A stretch of DNA of 64,000 nucleotides from Pseudoalteromonas phenolica (GCF_005886345.1 NZ_PNEC01000021.1:301909-365908), one strand, 5' to 3'. Shown: positions 36,095 through 46,035, numbered from the stretch's first letter. Notes: a model not told the origin generated them from the sequence alone. Numbers and translations: made by a program.

Positions 36095-36769
36095 TTACTC
36101 AGCTAACAATTTCACCAAAAATTCACCTACCGCATGGGCACTTGCTGGGTTTTGACCTGTCACTAAACGGTCGTCTTGAATCACAAATTCATTCCAAGGT
36201 TGTACCTTGCTATATTGAGCCGCTTTTCGCGTTAACGCTTCTTCTAGTAAGAAAGGAATATCATTGATGGTGCCAAAGTCGACTTCTTCTTCTCGGGTGA
36301 ATGCAGTGACTTCTTTGTCCGCAATTAACAATTCGCCATTGCTGAGTGTAATTGGCAATAATGCAGCCGGACCGTGACACACTGCCGCAATGATCCCGCC
36401 CGCTTCATAATGCTTGGCTGCCATTGCTGCGACTTCTTCGTTGCTTGCTAAATCTGACAGTAAACCAAAGCCACCTGGGTAGAAAATAGCATCGTAATCG
36501 TCTACGTTAACCTGAGAAACAGGCACGGTATTGTTGATCTGCGTTTGGAATGACGCGTCACCTAATACCTTATTATTCACCTCGTCCCCCTCAATGTCGG
36601 TGCCATACAGTGGCGCTTTACCGCCTTGAATAGAGACAATATCGAATCCAATGTTTTGCGCATTTAATACATCAACAACATGTGTCAGCTCTGGTGCATA
36701 GGTACCATTAGCTTGATCTGTACTACCTAGTGTTGCGTGATTAGTGACTGGAATAAGTACTTTTTTCAT
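36095..36769 (-). CDS. DJ-1/PfpI family protein (Hsp31/glyoxalase III-like)
   Basis: The 224-residue protein has the type 1 glutamine amidotransferase-like fold. The nucleophilic cysteine is in IIAAVCHGPAALLPI (about residue 131), preceded by the conserved Glu region DDYDAIFYPGGFGLLSDL. The segment LVTGQNPASAHAVGEFLVKLL closes the C-terminus. Members act as chaperones, methylglyoxal glyoxalases or deglycases. Its place before a GST and opposite a LysR regulator suggests detoxification of reactive carbonyls or quinones. The ATG at 36769 gives the common N-terminus (MKKVLIPVTNHATLG). Confidence 0.94.
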   Translation of the reverse strand: MKKVLIPVTNHATLGSTDQANGTYAPELTHVVDVLNAQNIGFDIVSIQGGKAPLYGTDIEGDEVNNKVLGDASFQTQINNTVPVSQVNVDDYDAIFYPGGFGLLSDLASNEEVAAMAAKHYEAGGIIAAVCHGPAALLPITLSNGELLIADKEVTAFTREEEVDFGTINDIPFLLEEALTRKAAQYSKVQPWNEFVIQDDRLVTGQNPASAHAVGEFLVKLLAE

Positions 36770-36969
36770 GATGATTACCTTAACTCAGTGTTGTCATAAA
36801 GTTGCTTGATGCCTTTGTGCAAACTGCTAAAAAGACATTAAGGACACTGTATATTGTTTCCCAAAAAATGACAATTAGCTAATTCAGTGAAACTCTTTTG
36901 CTATTTAGCAATAATAGATACACTCTTAAAATTATATGTTAGTACGCAAAAAAAGAGAGATAGGTCTAT

Positions 36970-37845
36970 ATGGACAGTTTTGAAGGCATTTTTGAATTTG
37001 TGGCTGTTGCTGAAAGCAGTGGCTTTTCGGCGGCTGCAAAAAAGTTAAACTGCTCCACCAGCCATGTCAGCCGACAAGTTTCTCGCTTAGAAGAACGCTT
37101 AGGCTCACGTCTTTTAGCACGTACCACACGCCAAATTAGCCTGACTGAAAATGGCGAATTTTACTACCAACAGTGCAAGCAACTCGTCACTGGTTTACAA
37201 CAAGCCAACGAACAATTAAGCCAGCAGCAATATCAGTTATCTGGCACGCTCAGAGTCAGTGCGGCAGGTGGCTTTGCCGAAAGTTATATCGCCCCTGCTC
37301 TGATGGAATTTGCCAAACAGCACCCCGAGCTCAGTATTGAAATAGATTTCAATTCTCGACTGGTTAATTTTGTTGAAGATGGTATCGACTTTGCCATTCG
37401 CTATGGCGAATTGAATGATTCAAACCTCATCGCTCGTAAATTAATCAGCCGCTCTATGATGGTGGTTGCCAGCCCTGAGTACCTAAAAAACTATGGCATG
37501 CCAAACCACCCCAACCAACTAAAAAGCCATCGCTGTATTATCGCTAATAACGACCAATGGGCGTTTCATATCGACGGAACTAAACAAAGTGTTAAGGTCA
37601 CAGGTAACTGGCGCAGCAATAACGCCAACGTGGTGCTCGAAGCCTGCGAACAAGGTCTTGGTATCGCCTATATGCCTGAAAGTACCTTCGCAGAATCAAT
37701 CGAACAGAAAAAGCTGGTACCGCTTTTAGACTCATATTGCATTAAAGGCGCAACCAGCTGGGTTGTTTATCAAAACAAGCAATTTATGCCACTCAGGGCA
37801 CGCCTAGCCATAGACTTTTTACTAGAGCGGTTTGCAAAGTGGTAA
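36970..37845 (+). CDS. LysR-family regulator next to GST and DJ-1 genes
   Basis: The 291-residue protein has the N-terminal LysR helix-turn-helix (FEFVAVAESSGFSAAAKKLNCSTSHVSRQVSRLEERLG) and an effector domain (about 88-290). It is of the group near PA-type regulators that control adjacent NAD(P)H or glutathione-linked enzymes. The ATG at 36970 is 8 bases after a possible GAGAGATAGG ribosome-binding site. It is divergent from the DJ-1/GST pair, 200 bases away, which is the usual layout for a LysR protein and its target. Confidence 0.93.
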   Translation: MDSFEGIFEFVAVAESSGFSAAAKKLNCSTSHVSRQVSRLEERLGSRLLARTTRQISLTENGEFYYQQCKQLVTGLQQANEQLSQQQYQLSGTLRVSAAGGFAESYIAPALMEFAKQHPELSIEIDFNSRLVNFVEDGIDFAIRYGELNDSNLIARKLISRSMMVVASPEYLKNYGMPNHPNQLKSHRCIIANNDQWAFHIDGTKQSVKVTGNWRSNNANVVLEACEQGLGIAYMPESTFAESIEQKKLVPLLDSYCIKGATSWVVYQNKQFMPLRARLAIDFLLERFAKW

Positions 37846-37908
37846 ATTAAAGATGCATTCAGATTAGGTGTTTAAACTATTGGTAAGTCTTCAAACAACT
37901 ACATACAA

Positions 37909-38625
37909 ATGGATTTATACACTCTCTTTTTACTTGCTTTGCATAAACTCAGAACGCTGTCAGTGTACGCTATTTTTCTCTTGAGCACCTTTTCGTCTTT
38001 GGCCAGTTCAAGCACTTGCTATGGCACGACATCAAACGGAAGTTTGCAAAACGGTGTTCAGCTACCAAAGGAAGGCAATAACTTTGTTGGTTATAGTGAA
38101 ATAGCAAGATTAGCTGGGCGCACATACGTGCATTCAAAAGTCAAAGATATCATCCTTGATGCTTATTCTCGTTTAGAAAAGTCAGAACCTGATAAAGTAT
38201 TCAAGTATGCCGAAACAGGTTTTGTTGATGGTGGAAAGTTTCGACCTCATAAAACACATCAAAATGGTTTATCTGTAGATTTCATGACACCTGTATTAAA
38301 TGAGAATGGTGAATCAGTCCATCTTCCTACCCACCCTTTTAACAAATTCGGTTATAACATTGAGTTTGATAGTGTAGGTCAATTTGATGAATATCAAATT
38401 GATTATGACGCGCTTTCAGCACATCTAGCTACATTGCACAAATCTTCAAAAAAACATGGCGTGGATTTATGGCGAGTTATTTTTGATCCAAAACTACAAC
38501 CCAATTTATTTAAAACCAAATATGGAGATTACCTTAAAACACATATACAGTTTTCAAAGAAGCGCTCATGGGTAAGGCATGATGAGCACTATCATGTGGA
38601 TTTTGCAGTGCCTTGTGATGCATAA
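37909..38625 (+). CDS. Murein endopeptidase-like protein (MepA/M74-like, exported)
   Basis: The 238-residue protein has an N-terminal hydrophobic export signal (LSVYAIFLLSTFSSLASS). The mature part has the metal-ligand pattern of penicillin-insensitive murein endopeptidases of the LAS group: H117 to D124 in HQNGLSVDF and the C-terminal HDEHYHVDF (residues 224-232). The conserved FKYAETGFVDGGKFRPHKTH and DLWRVIFDPKLQPNLF segments support this. It would cut D-Ala-diaminopimelate cross-links or similar peptidoglycan bonds in the periplasm. It is a single gene ending at a terminator. Length is a little shorter than E. coli MepA (274). Confidence 0.85.
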   Translation: MDLYTLFLLALHKLRTLSVYAIFLLSTFSSLASSSTCYGTTSNGSLQNGVQLPKEGNNFVGYSEIARLAGRTYVHSKVKDIILDAYSRLEKSEPDKVFKYAETGFVDGGKFRPHKTHQNGLSVDFMTPVLNENGESVHLPTHPFNKFGYNIEFDSVGQFDEYQIDYDALSAHLATLHKSSKKHGVDLWRVIFDPKLQPNLFKTKYGDYLKTHIQFSKKRSWVRHDEHYHVDFAVPCDA

Positions 38626-38626
38626 A

Positions 38627-38650
38627 AGCCTAGATTTGCTTATCTAGGCT
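38627..38650. terminator. Terminator between convergent genes
   Basis: Stem AGCCTAGAT / ATCTAGGCT with a 6-base loop, starting 1 base after the endopeptidase-like gene. The same stem sequence is found in the terminator at 21367. Confidence 0.8.
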
Positions 38651-38667
38651 CATCAACTTCTCGAATT

Positions 38668-39954
38668 TTAACCTTTAGAATGATTCATCTTATTATATTG
38701 GGATGAAGCTTTAAGCACTGGCGTTTTATCAGATTGCTCGTCAACTTTGATTGGCGGCAGCCTGTCTTCTTCAGGAATATCTTCTAAACGACGCAACGTA
38801 TTCACCTGAATATGTGGCCATAGTGTTGTGCCACCACTTGAGCCAAACATAAACTCAAAATCAACAATTTGCTCATACTGCAGTTGTTGGATTACCTTCG
38901 GATATCCATTACGATCCAATTCATCCAGCTCAATTTCTTCAAGCCACATTCGATGACGCATTCTAGCAACACGGCAAAAACGTTGGATCATAACATTGTT
39001 AATCGTACCGCCCTGCTCACCTGTATCATGTTGTGAATCTAATTCAATTTTCGCAAACTTTCTAAACTTTAGTCCTTTATTTGCGTCGCTTAATTTTAGG
39101 TTTGGTTGCACTGTGTAAGGAAATTGGGCCCCAAATTGATTGTAATTAAAAATCCTCTGAAAATAAGCTCTAGCACTATTAACACCGCCACCTTCTTGCT
39201 CTTCTCGAGGTAATTCAGTCCAAGGCGGTTTCTCAAGTGAACCTTCGACCAAATCTTTTTGCGGATCTATTCCCATTGTCGGTGAAATCGCTAAGTATTG
39301 CTGCTCCCATAGATCAGCGATATGCGGCGCTCTTATTTCCGTATAAGGCTTTTTTGGTTGCTTGGTCTCAGTGATGTTACCCGTGATATGTATAGTTGTA
39401 CCATGTGGAATAACACCAGAACGTGAAATAGAGTGTGGTGGCACAAACTGTGGACCCAACTCTCCAGCCCCCATTACTGGCTCGGCATCATCTTCTTTAA
39501 CCGAGGCTTCTGTCGATGTGTGCTTAAACATGGTTGGCGGGTTTTGATATGGGCTATCGGCTTTCCAAGGCATTTGATTATCACCCAGCCACAAATACAT
39601 CCCATTTTCAAAATGTTGCAAATTATCTTCATTGTCAATGATAGCTGTTTCGTACTTTAATGCTGCATTAAACTGCTCGTTTGAGCCCGCTCTATTTCGA
39701 ACCGGTTCATTCACTTGGGTGAATTTTAGTTCTTCTCTATATTCTTGAGACTTAAAATGAAACACCCCAAAAATGGTTTCAGCCGATGTACCTGGTGACG
39801 GCATACAGGTGGTATGTAAGCCTCTAGGCCCATCTTTCCAATTTACCCAAGTACCTGTAAGCTCGGATAAAATACCAAACTGAGGTAATGCGGGTTGCCC
39901 CTCTTCCCACTCTAGGTAGGGTTTTACTGATGAAACTTGTGGTTCCTTACTCAT
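38668..39954 (-). CDS. Uncharacterised protein, possible FABP/nitrobindin-like heme-binding barrel
   Basis: Started at the ATG at 39954, with AAGGAG 8 bases upstream, the protein has 428 residues and no signal peptide. The N-terminal section has a lipocalin/nitrobindin-like start (FGILSELTGTWVNWKDGPRGLHT), aromatic-rich strands (ETIFGVFHFKSQEYREELKFTQV) and a long middle section rich in Pro and acidic residues. The C-terminal section has FEFMFGSSGGTTLWPHIQVNTLRR. Some relatives are annotated as heme-binding, but I could not confirm ligands. No partner genes are close. The role is unknown. Confidence 0.6.
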   Translation of the reverse strand: MSKEPQVSSVKPYLEWEEGQPALPQFGILSELTGTWVNWKDGPRGLHTTCMPSPGTSAETIFGVFHFKSQEYREELKFTQVNEPVRNRAGSNEQFNAALKYETAIIDNEDNLQHFENGMYLWLGDNQMPWKADSPYQNPPTMFKHTSTEASVKEDDAEPVMGAGELGPQFVPPHSISRSGVIPHGTTIHITGNITETKQPKKPYTEIRAPHIADLWEQQYLAISPTMGIDPQKDLVEGSLEKPPWTELPREEQEGGGVNSARAYFQRIFNYNQFGAQFPYTVQPNLKLSDANKGLKFRKFAKIELDSQHDTGEQGGTINNVMIQRFCRVARMRHRMWLEEIELDELDRNGYPKVIQQLQYEQIVDFEFMFGSSGGTTLWPHIQVNTLRRLEDIPEEDRLPPIKVDEQSDKTPVLKASSQYNKMNHSKG

Positions 39955-39972
39955 AGTAACTCTCCTTAACAC

Positions 39973-40524
39973 ATTCTTCCTATGAATGCCTCATTGATTA
40001 AACTGCTACAAAGTTAGCTTTCAAGCCAAACAATTCGCCCTTGAGTTTGGTGTTGAAATCGCGTGTTGATTAATGAGCTTTCGCTCACACAATCTATGTG
40101 ACTCAATTAAAATGGCCCACTCCTGTTAACAATTCAATTACATTAGCTTACACGGTAGACTCTCTTGACTCTTTTTAGATCAAGAAAATATGAAGGAGAA
40201 TAAATTATAAAAAGCGCTTGAACAGCGCCTACAAATAAGAGAGTCAAATGCTTAACCACTAAAACCAATACCTTTTACCATTCACAACACGCCTTGACAT
40301 AAGCCTTTTATTGCAGTGGTTTGCTAAGTGATCGCTATAAAATGAGTGAAGGGAAATTAATAGCGTAAACGTACCCGGAGTATTGACAATATCAAAAAGA
40401 AAAAGTTAATAACGGAGCTCTAATATATATTGGCTTGCAGAGCACGTTGAAAACTCTTGCATATAGATATTCAATTCATATAGCTTCACAAAGAAGCCTA
40501 TAAAGGAAATTATAAAAAACAGTT
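39973..40524. other. Intergenic stretch without a recognisable gene
   Basis: About 550 AT-rich bases between divergent genes. Short direct repeats are present (AGACTCTCTTGACTC at 40150 and AAGAGAGTCA at 40240 in the opposite sense). I see no convincing ORF, RNA gene or strong hairpin. Confidence 0.45.
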
Positions 40525-41019
40525 ATGTCTTATTCGCTTTTTATTACTCGAAGGTTTTTAGCTAATAATGCCTCTCCTATTTCACAACAAGAATGGGCAT
40601 CAATTGTAACTAATATGCCCGACATGGTGTGTGCCTCGAAGCTCAAAGCACGCAATCACGATAACGATACAATTGAAATAGACCTCAATGACTACATTCG
40701 TTGGGGTAATAACGATAATGCCTTTTACATTAGGCTGCTTAACGGTGAATTAGAAGTTTCGAACCCTAGCGATAAGGCCATATTGAAAATGCATTTGCTT
40801 GCAAGAGCACTTCAAGCAGAAGTGAGAGGGGAAGATGATGAACTCTATGAGGTTCCGCAAGAAATTATTGAGCTATCAAATGAGTATCGCAAAGAGAAAA
40901 GAGAATCCAGCTTGATATATCAAATAAACCAACTTGCTGAGCAGTATTCGACATTTGTTGTATTGTGTTTAATCAGTGTGATATTTCTCGTTGTTATTTT
41001 ATTTCACATAAGCCGTTAA
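40525..41019 (+). CDS. Hypothetical tail-anchored protein
   Basis: The 164-residue protein has a soluble N-terminal part (SLFITRRFLANNASPISQQEWASIVTNMP, residues 4-32) and one C-terminal hydrophobic helix (FVVLCLISVIFLVVILFHISR), so it would sit in the inner membrane with the bulk in the cytoplasm. The start at 40525 has AAGGAAAT about 15 bases upstream, which is rather far. Base composition is like the neighbours. I do not recognise a family; the protein is probably real because of its coherent composition and the anchored end. Confidence 0.6.
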   Translation: MSYSLFITRRFLANNASPISQQEWASIVTNMPDMVCASKLKARNHDNDTIEIDLNDYIRWGNNDNAFYIRLLNGELEVSNPSDKAILKMHLLARALQAEVRGEDDELYEVPQEIIELSNEYRKEKRESSLIYQINQLAEQYSTFVVLCLISVIFLVVILFHISR

Positions 41020-41250
41020 TTTGCGACCAAGCCATTTTGCAGCCATCAACTGTGACTATGCACAAACAAGTTCTTTGGCAAAAATGTGGGCTTAATACTT
41101 AGTTTAACTAACAATTCTCAATCAAATTACTCGCAAAGAGCTATAAGGGTGACTAATGATTATTTTCATTAACCCTTATGTTAACTTACACGCTAAATAA
41201 AGCTCAAAAACATATCTATTTAATTAAAACAACAAATACATAGGTGTAAT

Positions 41251-42006
41251 TTGAATAAGTTAATCGTGGCAATTTTTTGGTTAATTTCACTCTTCGTAGT
41301 GTTTTGTCTAGGTAAAAATGCAGGATCTAATAAAGCTTATCTAGAAAGCTCAATATCTCTGGACAGCAATACTGCAGCCAACACAGATAAAACTGACGAG
41401 CCTTTTCTTGTCGATACTGCACTCTCCGATACTGGCAGTCAGCAAGTAGCATCTACTTCTCACGCTGAGTCGAGTCACTTAGATGCTCACATACAAACAA
41501 TTCAGCAAGAAAAACAAGCGCTAATTAATGAATTAAACAAAGTAAGACAACAACTAACCTTGGCTGAAACTAAATTACAAGCTCTCGATAAGTCGATAGA
41601 AAACCCTGACACAACGGAAATTGTCAGCAAGGATGAAGTAAAAACGCATTTATCATCCCCTTTTGATGCGGCTCTTTTACATTCCCATAAATTAATGCAC
41701 AAACAATTTAAAAAGCTACACGAAGAGCCTCGTGATGAATCGTGGTCAATAATTACCGAACAGCATATTTCTGATTTTTTTATCACTCATGATTTAGCTG
41801 GCCAAGTGCTGTTAGATGCAGTTACATGTAAGCAAACCCTCTGTGAAATTAGGGGTTTTGAGTTAGAAGAAAAAGCATGGGAAACCGTTATGTCAGATAT
41901 GATGGCTCAACCTTGGTGGACTTTTAAAAACTCACATTCAACAACACAAAATAATGCAGAGCATGGCACTTTCTTTTATGCCTTGGTTTCTAAAGCCGTG
42001 TTGTGA
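41251..42006 (+). CDS. Hypothetical membrane-anchored protein with coiled coil
   Basis: The 251-residue protein starts at TTG 41251. An N-terminal transmembrane helix (IVAIFWLISLFVVFCLG) is followed by a Ser/Thr-rich linker and a predicted coiled coil (IQQEKQALINELNKVRQQLTLAETKLQALDKS, about residues 81-112). The C-terminal domain (about 140-250) has two close cysteines (CKQTLCEIRGFELEEKAWE) that could form a disulfide in the periplasm. I do not know the family. The gap of 230 bases to the previous gene argues for a separate promoter. Confidence 0.6.
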   Translation: MNKLIVAIFWLISLFVVFCLGKNAGSNKAYLESSISLDSNTAANTDKTDEPFLVDTALSDTGSQQVASTSHAESSHLDAHIQTIQQEKQALINELNKVRQQLTLAETKLQALDKSIENPDTTEIVSKDEVKTHLSSPFDAALLHSHKLMHKQFKKLHEEPRDESWSIITEQHISDFFITHDLAGQVLLDAVTCKQTLCEIRGFELEEKAWETVMSDMMAQPWWTFKNSHSTTQNNAEHGTFFYALVSKAVL

Positions 42007-42173
42007 CCTACACACAGTTCAACGCTCTCAAAAAGAAATAACTAAAACTTTTAATTTGTTTTGATCTTTTTTATAGAGATATACGTTTAATTGTGTGAAG
42101 GGTCGAAACGGTGTTGCATTCACCAATAACTAGTCCTTGCATTTAGTAAACCCCTTCACCATTCGCAGAAATT

Positions 42174-42201
42174 AAGCGCACTACCCTACAGTGCGCTTTT
42201 T
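42174..42201 (+). terminator. Rho-independent terminator
   Basis: Stem AAGCGCAC / GTGCGCTT with a 9-base loop, followed by TTT. It lies 168 bases after the coiled-coil protein gene with nothing recognisable between, so either the transcript has a long 3' end or a small RNA ends here. Confidence 0.7.
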
Positions 42202-42355
42202 CTGTTTCTAGCCTCCAGTATTCTTTCTCTATAACCGTAAAACTTTCTAAACCGTGTTTATTTCATAGCCTCAAATCAGACAAGCCTCTAAATTTATTGA
42301 CAGGCCCAAGAAGACACCAGATAGTATCTCAGATACACCCATGAGATATAAAACG

Positions 42356-43807
42356 ATGATAAAAAAAGTACTCACACCACTATTATTGTGCGCTTCAGCC
42401 TTTGCTGTAGCGCAGCAACAACAATTTGATGAACTAACCATCAACCAGTTACATGAAGGAGTTGCTAAGGGCGAGTTTACCTTTAAAGAGGTTACCCAAT
42501 ACTACTTAAATAATATAAAAAAACAGAACCCTACACTAAATGCGGTTATCTCAATAAACCCAAATGCCTTAAAAGAAGCAGCCATCAAAGACAGCGAATA
42601 TAAGATAGACCAAAAGGGCATTTTATATGGCGTACCCGTTCTTCTTAAAGACAACATAGATACCAATTTTTTACCAACGACTGCTGGTAGTGTCGCCTTA
42701 AAAAACCATGTTCCTAAAAATAATGCCCCTATTGTTGAAAAGCTTCTGTCTGAAGGCGCAATTATTTTGGGTAAAGCAAATCTCAGTGAGCTGGCCAACT
42801 TTAAATCAACCACCAGCGTCAGCGGGTATAGTGCCATTGGCGGGCAAACTAAGAACCCTTATGACCTAAATATCACCCCATGTGGCTCTAGCTCTGGTTC
42901 AGCTGTTGCCGTTTCAAGTAACTTAACGTTAATCAGTCTCGGTACCGAAACCGACGGTTCAATTCATTGTCCAAGCGCTATGAATGGTGTTGTCGGTTTC
43001 AAACCCAGCATTCATCATATTTCTCAACAAGGTATAGTGCCAATTGCACACTCTCAAGACACAGCAGGACCCATTGCGAGAACTGTGGAAGACGTGCAGC
43101 TAACTTATAACGCAATCAGTAAAGTGCCATTTAGCAAACCTAAGCCAGGCCTTAAAAATAAAAGAATCGGTGTTATCCCTCTGCTTAACCGCTTTAATGA
43201 GCGTCACCAAAATGAATTTAATCAGACTTTACTAGAACTTAAAAATGCAGGCGCAATCATTGTGGATGATATTAAGTTAAAACATCTTGATAAGGTATTT
43301 CCTGCTGAATTTGATGTTTTACTGTATGAATTTAACCAAGGCATGACAGCATATTTATCGTCTACAGGTAATAATGTGTCGGTCAAATCTTTACAAGCGC
43401 TTACTGAATTCAATAAAGCTCTGGGAGACAACAAACAAGCTTTGTTACTTTCAGCTGTACAAGCGACTGATAAAGAAAAATATCAAAATGCATTAAACAT
43501 CATAGATAAATATGCAAGGCAACAATTAGATGGCTTATTTAAGTTACATCATCTCGATGCCATAATTGCACCAACCACAGGCCCAGCATGGCCTATTGAT
43601 CCCATTCGGGGAGATAAGTTCAGTGGCAGTAGTTCAACACTCGCTGCTGTGACTGGCTCACCCAGTATCACAATTCCAATAGGGATGAGAAATCACCTGC
43701 CTTTTGCCGTAAGTATCATTGGTAACCTCAATAGCGATGCAAAAGTATTAGCAATATCGCAAGCCATTGAGCAGTTGACCAAAGGACGCGTGCCACCGAA
43801 GTTATAA
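42356..43807 (+). CDS. Exported amidase (amidase-signature family)
   Basis: Started at 42356 (the ATG at 42341 is an alternative), the protein has 483 residues with a signal peptide (MIKKVLTPLLLCASAFAVAQ). The amidase-signature catalytic Lys is K98 (GVPVLLKDNID). The Ser-rich GSSSGSAV loop at 177-184 supplies the cis-serine, and S202 in ETDGSIHCPSAMNGVVGFKPS is the nucleophile. Such enzymes hydrolyse amides in the cell envelope; substrates range from amino-acid amides to acylated peptides. It is monocistronic. Length and motifs are complete, so it should be active. Confidence 0.92.
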   Translation: MIKKVLTPLLLCASAFAVAQQQQFDELTINQLHEGVAKGEFTFKEVTQYYLNNIKKQNPTLNAVISINPNALKEAAIKDSEYKIDQKGILYGVPVLLKDNIDTNFLPTTAGSVALKNHVPKNNAPIVEKLLSEGAIILGKANLSELANFKSTTSVSGYSAIGGQTKNPYDLNITPCGSSSGSAVAVSSNLTLISLGTETDGSIHCPSAMNGVVGFKPSIHHISQQGIVPIAHSQDTAGPIARTVEDVQLTYNAISKVPFSKPKPGLKNKRIGVIPLLNRFNERHQNEFNQTLLELKNAGAIIVDDIKLKHLDKVFPAEFDVLLYEFNQGMTAYLSSTGNNVSVKSLQALTEFNKALGDNKQALLLSAVQATDKEKYQNALNIIDKYARQQLDGLFKLHHLDAIIAPTTGPAWPIDPIRGDKFSGSSSTLAAVTGSPSITIPIGMRNHLPFAVSIIGNLNSDAKVLAISQAIEQLTKGRVPPKL

Positions 43808-43924
43808 ACTCTAGACAGATTTGAAAAAATCCAAAGTTAAATCTGACACTTTTAAAATGTGTTAGGTTTAACTTTAAAATAAATAACCTAAGTAGAGAGC
43901 TAAATGGCGGTTTAAAATGACCGT

Positions 43925-45038
43925 CTAATTTATTAGTGGTGTAATCACCAGCTCATCTAACTTTGCCATTAACTGTTCAGGAAAATCATCAATATTATTA
44001 CTTCCTATAAAGACAAAGCCGTCTAACTCTGGATAATAATTAAACACAGCAAAAGAGTAACCATTAGAACCATTATGTGTAATGCGTTTATCACCTCTAC
44101 TGTTACTATCGATCGCCCAGCCATAGCCATAATGAGAGGTCTGAGCATCATTCTCATGAATATGTTTACTCGTTATCAATTGCCATGATTTGGCACTGAT
44201 TAACTTGCCTTCACGAAGCGCCAAATACCACTTAAACATATCATTAGTATTGGACATAAATGAACCAGCGCCTTCCATTGCCCATCGTGGACCTGGCTTT
44301 TTATAGTAATGCGCTAAAGAGTGATCTACTGAGCGGGTTTTTGGTGTGATAGAAAACATTCTCTGTATGAAGTTCGCATCTCGACCATAGTTTATGGCCA
44401 AGCTATTTGGCTGATAACTCACACCTCTAAAGCCCGTGTTTTCAAGTCCTGCAGGCAGAAGTAAAGTGGTTCGAATATACTTCTCCCATTCATCGCCTGT
44501 TACTTTTTCTATAATAGCGCCCAATAAATTATAACCAATGTTCGAATAACGATATTGTTCGCCCGGCGAAGTATTTAATTTAGAGGTCAAAGCTTGCTTT
44601 ATCATGTCGCTTTTTGTTACCTCATCATATAGATAATGCTCTAGGTTTTGCGACAGGCCTGAAGTATGCGTGAGTAAGTGATGGACTGTAATATATTTTT
44701 TTGTCTTCAGGTACTTGTTCAAAGAACACTTCCAGTGAGCTATCCAACTGCAATTTATTTTGCTCTGCCAATTGTGTGATTGCTGTACCTACAAACTGTT
44801 TCGTAATGGAGCCAATATCAAAAACAATGTCATGGGAAAATAAACGTTTATCTTCTCTGTTTGCATAGCCGTACTGATCTCTAAAAACAATCTCTCCATT
44901 TTGAGCTGCTATGATCACACCACTAAATTCGGTATTACCAACTTCTGTCTGCCACTGTGTCAAAGTGTCTACTTTGTTCTCACTTGCAAATCCTGCACTT
45001 GACAGCAATAAACCAAACATTGCAATTCGTAATTTCAT
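43925..45038 (-). pseudogene. Class-C beta-lactamase-like serine hydrolase, split by a one-base insertion in an A7 tract
   Basis: The two ORFs are one gene. The 5' part (start ATG 45038) has a signal peptide and the SxxK motif DIGSITKQFVGTAI. The 3' part has the YxN motif region (EQYRYSNIGYNLLGA) and HNGSNGYSF near the C-terminus. The frame breaks at a run of seven A on the minus strand (44696-44702). Removing one A gives EDKKYITVHHLLTHTSGL, and the span then becomes exactly 371 codons including stop. The family (penicillin-binding-protein-like/esterase) cleaves D-Ala peptides or esters. It may be phase variable, a pseudogene or a sequencing error; I cannot tell which. Confidence 0.85.
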
Positions 45039-45251
45039 TTCATTCACCACTTCAAATTAATCTCACGCTACGTGATACGTAAGCTGCTTCTAACATTGTT
45101 AAATCAACTTTCGCACCAGAAATTAATCAATTGATTTTATTAGCCTTAATTTTATTTGGCCTGATTAACTAAGCGATATTTTACGAAATCGAAAAATGAT
45201 TTTTCGAAACTGGGAGCACCCGCTTAAATGCTATTGGTAGGCTTTAAAAAT

Positions 45252-45279
45252 AAAAAAAGGCTAACATCTGTTAGCCTTT
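45252..45279 (-). terminator. Rho-independent terminator of the OsmC-like gene
   Basis: On the minus strand a stem (AAAGGCTAACA / TGTTAGCCTTT) is followed by a T run, 25 bases after the stop. Confidence 0.85.
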
Positions 45280-45303
45280 GCTCTCTAAAACGAACTGTTT
45301 ATA

Positions 45304-45900
45304 TTATTCACCTGAACGACTAATTGCCTCTTTGCCGTTATAAACTAAGCGTGTAGACCAAGGAATTGGGTTGCGTAGTGCAAAGTGTGCCATACAGCCA
45401 TTTTCAGCTTCATCCAATAGATCTTTGATTTTTTCTTCTGGCTCTGGGCTTTCAATCATCACATGGGTTTCTACCACATCACAACCACCATCAGTCATGT
45501 AACCATGTTCACGCATATGACCCAAATTAGTACGAAATACAATGCGCTGCTCAAGTTTCAAGCTATCTACCTGAATTTTTCGTGCCGTTAAAATATCGGT
45601 TAAATGCGTCATTAAACAGAAACCAATACCTGCTGAGAAAAATGCCAGTGGCGGCGGCGCAGTATCTTCACCTACAGGGGGTTGCTCGTCACAATAAAGC
45701 TTTACTGGACTGAAACCTGGGATATTGACAGACACCACACCGGTCTTACTTTGCATATTGCCAGCTTCAGCACTTAAATTCACCTCAAAACGGTAAGGCT
45801 CAGGATGACGGGCTTTAGCAAATTTTGACGGTTCATATTGTGTTGTTGCTGGCTGCTCTGCACTTAACTCACCAACATGGTAAAACTTTTGTTCAGACAT
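45304..45900 (-). CDS. OsmC-family protein
   Basis: The 198-residue protein has an OsmC-like core with the peroxidatic cysteine region FFSAGIGFCLMTHLTDIL (Cys about residue 87) and the second cysteine in ENGCMAHFALRNPIPW (about 169). OsmC and Ohr proteins reduce organic hydroperoxides with their two cysteines. The N-terminal extension of about 30 residues is longer than in E. coli OsmC (143), so this is a variant group. The upstream sequence shares an 11-base motif with the promoter of the HxlR gene 1 kb away, hinting at common regulation by redox stress. Confidence 0.88.
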   Translation of the reverse strand: MSEQKFYHVGELSAEQPATTQYEPSKFAKARHPEPYRFEVNLSAEAGNMQSKTGVVSVNIPGFSPVKLYCDEQPPVGEDTAPPPLAFFSAGIGFCLMTHLTDILTARKIQVDSLKLEQRIVFRTNLGHMREHGYMTDGGCDVVETHVMIESPEPEEKIKDLLDEAENGCMAHFALRNPIPWSTRLVYNGKEAISRSGE

Positions 45901-45927
45901 AATACTCTCTCTGTGCTGTGTTTTTAC

Positions 45928-45938
45928 TTAGTAACTTA
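45928..45938. promoter_or_regulatory. Shared 11-base motif upstream of osmC-like gene
   Basis: TTAGTAACTTA lies 28 bases before the OsmC-like start. Its exact reverse complement is at 46921-46931, 21 bases before the HxlR start. Confidence 0.45.
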
Positions 45939-46035
45939 ACTAAAAATAGCTTACGCCACTTTGCCTGATGGGTGCCGTCAAAATGCTCTCATATTTAACT
46001 AGATTTGGTGTTATCCTTTATTATAAAGATAGAAA

